The notes beneath the pieces were generated by a model that did not search any database, had not been told where the DNA came from, and saw only the letters and a list, made by a program, of their open reading frames with translations. Positions 59,392 to 64,000 of a stretch of 64,000 nt of DNA are shown one piece after another. The number at the start of each line of letters is the position of its first letter. The first letter of the stretch is position 1. Source of the stretch: Cordia subcordata (Eukaryota; Streptophyta; Magnoliopsida; Boraginales; Cordiaceae); assembly GCA_028554755.1 (NCBI GenBank), contig JAPTOF010000005.1, positions 14,420,001 to 14,484,000 on the forward strand, in the 5' to 3' direction. The position numbers were made by a program, and so were the translations under genes.

Positions 59392-60868
59392 TCCCAAAGG
59401 GGGTTTTAGTGAATACAGTTTTGACTCTGCATTTCATTGGTTCAAATTCTTAAAAATGTTGAACTTGTTTTTTTTTTTTTTGTTTCATTATTAAGCGTGG
59501 AAGAGCACTGGAGTTTGTATGCTGCATAAACCTTTCTGGTTGAAAATTGCGCATGCACACACTTGCATGGATGAATATGTGACCGTTTTGAGTGATCAGT
59601 TTCATATTTTTACCTTCCAACTTTGTGGCCCAGTCTCTCTTATTATAGTACAATTTTCTTTGTGTTCTGCCTACCACACTTGTTATGCATTTCTGTGTGA
59701 AAATTGCCCCTCTTCTTCCATGTTATTGTCGAAGCTTTATGAACGGTGAAAACTGGACAGGTAGAATTGATGCTTTGTCATAAATCCGAAAACTATATAA
59801 TTTTATATACTTTTTAGATTTAAGATTTTAGATAAGCATATGACAAACACACAGCATCAGTTGAATCATGTTTGCTCAACCTGAAGCGAGGGAGAGCTTA
59901 ATGGCGGCCAAAGAACAACCCTTGCTCGATGTAAGACATTATTCTTCAGTTGCAACTAGTTTACTTGTTCGCAAGGTCGCACCACAGGTATCATGAATAT
60001 TTTTGGTTTTGAAACCGTTAGTACGGCATAAAAATAGTTCGACTGTGATTCTTTTTTTGGTTTTTGTTGTCGCACGAGTTTTTTTGATTTCTAGAGAGAT
60101 GTCCATATTGATAATTATGATTTTACGTATGAACGATCTTCCAATATCTTTGCCATTCGCAACCAAGAAGTTCTTGAATGAGGTATTGAACTTTAGCAAA
60201 TAATCGCAATTGAATTTTGTGAGTTCTACCAATATCTTTCCAAGTCAACAGCATACCAACAATCATCCAAAAGCTTGTTTTGGTCCGAAGGCATGCAGAA
60301 TCTATCAGTCCATTTTTAATAAGAAGAATCAAGGCACACATGGTACAAAGAAAAAAAATATGGATGGTTATTTGTCAAATGTGTGGTAAGCATAACAATA
60401 ATCGCTTGGCATAATTTCTAACTAACCGAAATCATAATGGTTATCCCACCAAATTCGAAAATCGCTTATCATCTTGAATGTAACGAAAGCAAGTTATGTA
60501 GTTTGTCTAGGGATGGATACCTCAAGTGGTCAAGATTACTTTTTTCAACGGTGATTATTTGTGTCTGAATTTCATAAAGAATAGGGGTTTATTAACATCT
60601 CGAAAATATTCTGCCATAGTTAGGGCAGTCAAACCAACTCTCACACAAGCTCCCAATTCATTCATGAATTGTGGATGGGGTTGGGGAGTAAAAAAGAAGC
60701 TAAGTAGTATAATAATAGTAATATTTAAAAAGAAAAAGAAAAAGAAAGAGAAAGACAAACGTACAACAAGATTAATCAATTTTATTATTTTGGCAAATCA
60801 TTTATTGAACATTCAAGATACAATAATTACTTCCATCAGCAATCTCCATACGCTTTTCTAAACTCTTC
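59392..60868. other. Intergenic, unassigned short frames
   Basis: A 43-codon frame starting at 59868 (FAQPEARESLMAAKEQPLL...) ends next to a CAG|GTATCA donor-like site but matches nothing I recognise. The poly-Lys frame near 60730 is an A/G-rich run. The rest is AT-rich. Confidence 0.35.
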
Positions 60869-61506
60869 TTACAACGTGAATCTTGGGAATGCATAAGACG
60901 CAGTGGTAGAAATAGCAAAGTTGCCACAAGAGGCATTATATTTAACCTCCCTGACTAAGGTGAGAGGATGCGGGTGATATTCATCAATTTGAACTTTAAC
61001 CCCAAACTTCATTTTACGATACTGATCCTTAAGTCTAGGATCGAAACGAGGATGAAAAGAGTTGTCGCATTCATGATCAAAACAATACAACCAGTATTTG
61101 GGATGAATTTCATAATCACAAATGTCACATATAAATTCATCTGGATGTTCATAAAATGGTGGAAAGCTCAGTTTGTAATTGAAAAAAGCCCTTGGATGCA
61201 ACTGAGGAAGAGTTTTTGCTCTGGATGATGAAAGTCACACGAGATTTCTTTTGGCAGCTGTACGCCTGTACACAATCCAAATTGGATGAAGTGATTGCAT
61301 CGAGCACAGCTATAACATGTACCGGAAATGGGTCCCACACAAGCATTGCACAGTGTTTCCTGATCATCATCGTCCGTTTCGTTGCAATCATCTTCAAAGT
61401 GAGAGAATATCAAAGGGTGCTCATGGCTGAAATGATTAATTTCCCCCGATACGCACAAATGCTTTGGTTTTCGACAACCATACCAAAAAGCTCCCTGTGC
61501 TGTCAT
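60869..61506 (-). pseudogene. DC1 (C1-like, Cys/His-rich) domain protein, broken
   Basis: On the minus strand, the first part reads INHFSHEHPLIFSHF, then CNACVGPISGTCYSCARC, the His/Cys pattern of plant DC1 domains (HEHPL...C-x2-C...C-x2-C). Near 61195 the frame shifts by one base; the other frame continues FFNYKLSFPPFYEHPDEFICDICDYEIHPKYW...CDNSFHP, a second DC1 repeat, then IDEYHPHPLTLVRE and an abrupt end after NASCGNF without the full final Cys cluster. Relatives are usually intronless, begin near the INHFSHEH block and have two to four repeats. The family position usually held by an initiator Met reads Gly here, and the only in-frame ATG is 22 codons upstream. DC1 proteins are thought to bind zinc and perhaps lipids in stress responses. 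A short intron hiding the shift is possible but less likely. Confidence 0.78.
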
Positions 61507-64000
61507 CTTCTTGCAATTCCTTGAGAATAAAATATAAATATATTTTATAAAATTTAATTTTAGCAGACTTTTTAACAGTAATTACATTTTTTATATAATT
61601 TCCGTAATAATTGAAATGAATATTTGAATTAGGAAAAGTAAAAGCGTAAAACAAAGGATCTTGTATGAAGGGGAAAAAACAATAGAACATAAATAGCATA
61701 TTTTATTGAATTTCTTGATTTTGGAAATTCTAATAATTTTAGGAACAAAAATCATAAATGAAAGAGATAGATACAAAGATAAATTTAAATAAAATTTATA
61801 GCAAGTTTTTAACATTAATCATATTTTTTTTCATGAGAGAGGTGCAGTAAATAAAAACAAAAAACAAATGTTGTGATTTGAAAAGATAAAAAAAAAAAAG
61901 CAATAGAAGAAGAATAATGCATTATTAAATTTCTTGATTTTGAAAAATCAAATAATCTTAGGAAAAGAACCATGTATAAAATAGATACATACATTTCCAT
62001 GTTTAATGAGTACTTTTAAATAAGTAAATTAAGAAATATTTTGGCACAAATAAAAGGAGAATGACACAGAGTATTTTAGAGGGAAAAAAGCTATATCACA
62101 AAAACATGTGACATTAATAAAAAAGACAATAATATTATTTTATAACATATATAGATATATAGATTTACCACAAATTTGGAGACAATCAATTTCATATTAT
62201 TTATTTACCATATGTATAGTTTCATAACCATGAATTTAAAATCGATTTGATATACTCTATCTATCTATCTATCTATCTATTCTATCTATGTATATATATA
62301 TGTGTGTGTGTGTGTAATTTACCATAAACGAAGATTTGAATATGAATTATTTTAATTTTATAAATATTAATTATAAAAGTGGTTTTGGAGAAAAAATAAG
62401 TTAGATTAGTGTAACATATGACATAACTAAATAAGGCAAGAACATACTTTTTTTATAATGTATAGATCTTTACAAAATGGCATTTAAGGGTTGTCAAATG
62501 ATGACCTAACACGAGGACATTTTTTGATATAAAATGAATTGTATAGCACTAACAGCATAGTGTACAAGCGTATTGCTACATCATACAAGCTATAAATCTT
62601 GTTTTTTGAACCAAATCACCCTTCTTGATTCACATTTATTATATAAGAAAGAAATATATGCCTTTTCAATCTAAAAAAGTTAGAAGTCAAGAAATTACTT
62701 CATTTTTTAAATATATTTTTATTAATTTATTAATGGTGCATAATACCAAAATTTTTCCACAAGTACTTCGTAATACTGAATTTACACATCAAAAGAAAAT
62801 AAGAAATGAGATTAATTGTTAAAGAATTAAAGAAATATAAAATTGTATAGAAGCAACGGCTTAAGCATTAGATTGTCATTGCATCTAGTACTCTAAGTTG
62901 TTATTTGCGGCATTTAATAATTTTAGTTTCAATTTTTTAATGACAAGGTTTACACTTTGGTGCTACTATATTCTCAACAGTTTAAACCTTTTTCAAAGTA
63001 ATGTGATGTGCCTACAATTAGATTGAAGCCAACTAAGGACTCGTTTGGTAACTTTGTTAAAAATTTTAAAATGGAAATTAGAATTATAAATAAAAAACTG
63101 TCAACAATAATTAAAAATAAAAATTGTAAATGCATTTAGTTAAATTACAGAATCTATAAACAAAAACCAAAAACATGTTTAGTTGTCCACAGTTTACAAA
63201 CTATTTTTGTCTCTTATTTTTTATTTTAGTATTTTACATTAAATAGAACACATGAGAATATTTTGTAAAAGAATAAGGTGATATTTTAAAACATATTTAT
63301 TTTTTTTAAGTTTATAATTTAAAAATAAGTTTAATTATTTTAAAAATATAATTTTATTTTCATTTTTGAATTTTTTAAAAATAATCTTAATCTATTAATT
63401 TATTTTTTAAAATTGTTTATAAAAATAATTTTTAATAATTTTTTAGAATTATTATAAAAATAATTATTTTTATAAATTATTTTAATTTTAATTCTTAAAA
63501 TGTTTTTAATTTCCAAAAAATAATTATGAATTATTAAAATAATTTTTAAAGTAATTTTAATTTATTAAAATATTTTAAAAGTATTTTTAATTTATTAAAA
63601 TTAGTTAAAAATATTTTTAATTTATTAAAATAATTTTAATTTATTAAAACTGTTTATAATTTATAAAATTATTTTTAAAAAATATTTTTAATTTAAAAAT
63701 ATTTTCAAAATATTTTTAGTTTATTAAATTTATTTTTAAAAATATTTTTAATTATTTTTTGATAGTTACTTTTTATAAAATTAATTTTATTTTTAAAGAT
63801 ATTTTATAAAATAATTTTTAAATAATTTTAATTTTAATAATTATTTTTCAAAAGAAATATAGTTCATATTAAATTTGAAAAGATAATTCTAGAAGGTATT
63901 CACCCCAAAGTAAACAAAAGTTTTGAAAACTTGTTGCCACAAAATAAGAAAACTACTTTTCTTGTTTATTAAAGTTGCAAAAATACGTTGGTTTTTGTTT
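61507..64000. other. AT-rich intergenic tail of the window
   Basis: No gene recognised. A microsatellite of (CTAT)n, (TA)n and (TG)n lies at 62255-62315. From about 63036 (GGACTCGTTTGGTAAC, a MITE-like end) to about 63850 the sequence is almost purely A/T, built of TTTAATTTATTAAAA-like phrases. This is probably an element whose other end is at or beyond the window edge. Confidence 0.5.

Noticed and set aside
59868..60000. Short frame ending next to a GT donor, possible first exon of a gene
   Set aside because: No downstream exon, motif or family match was found; 43 codons can occur by chance.

Overview
This is a stretch of nuclear DNA from a flowering plant, most likely a eudicot. The coding exons are islands in AT-rich, repeat-packed intergenic DNA. 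I see no bacterial, organellar or CRISPR-like structure, and no rRNA or tRNA gene that I can support. Only three loci look like functional protein genes. The first is a two-exon minus-strand gene at 5012-6009 encoding a small DUF7054 (At4g22758-like) protein. The second is an intronless DELLA-type GRAS repressor of gibberellin signalling at 21113-22933. The third is a ten-exon gene at 53250-59068 encoding a TMEM214-like ER membrane protein of 593 residues. A DC1 (C1-like, Cys/His-rich) gene at 60869-61506 on the minus strand is frameshifted and truncated.

The rest is mainly transposon-derived. The largest element is a complete but decayed Ty1/copia retrotransposon at 38529-48317. It has two ~1.3-kb LTRs, an intact 5-bp target duplication (AAGAC), a Met-tRNA-type primer binding site, and broken gag-pol. 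It also carries an additional third ORF between RNase H and the 3' LTR, consistent with the SIRE/Maximus lineage. Beside it lies a non-autonomous hAT-like element (37795-38486, imperfect 8-bp TSD). Both sit inside an older inverted-repeat sequence whose arms flank the cluster.

Other elements have recognisable ends. There is a 670-bp Mutator-like element with a perfect 9-bp TSD about 1.1 kb upstream of the DELLA start codon (19326-19995). An 886-bp CACTA-type element has a 3-bp TSD (30817-31702). A 498-bp solo LTR has a 5-bp TSD (29454-29951). The 3' terminus of a Helitron follows a helicase pseudogene (32300-33476). A 1.1-kb foldback element lies at 15180-16320. A LINE 3' fragment (49080-50114) is followed by a degenerate LTR-like region containing a 38-39-bp tandem repeat (50640-52770). 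At least five tRNA-derived SINE copies and many hairpin MITEs with TGTTTGG-type ends fill the remaining space.

The three host genes have no evident functional link; they are ordinary, independently transcribed plant genes. The points most worth a second look are the DELMA variant and the overlapping upstream ORF of the DELLA gene, the extra ORF and shared GC-rich palindromic blocks of the copia element, and the nested or adjacent transposon insertions. I found no convincing previously undescribed biological system.
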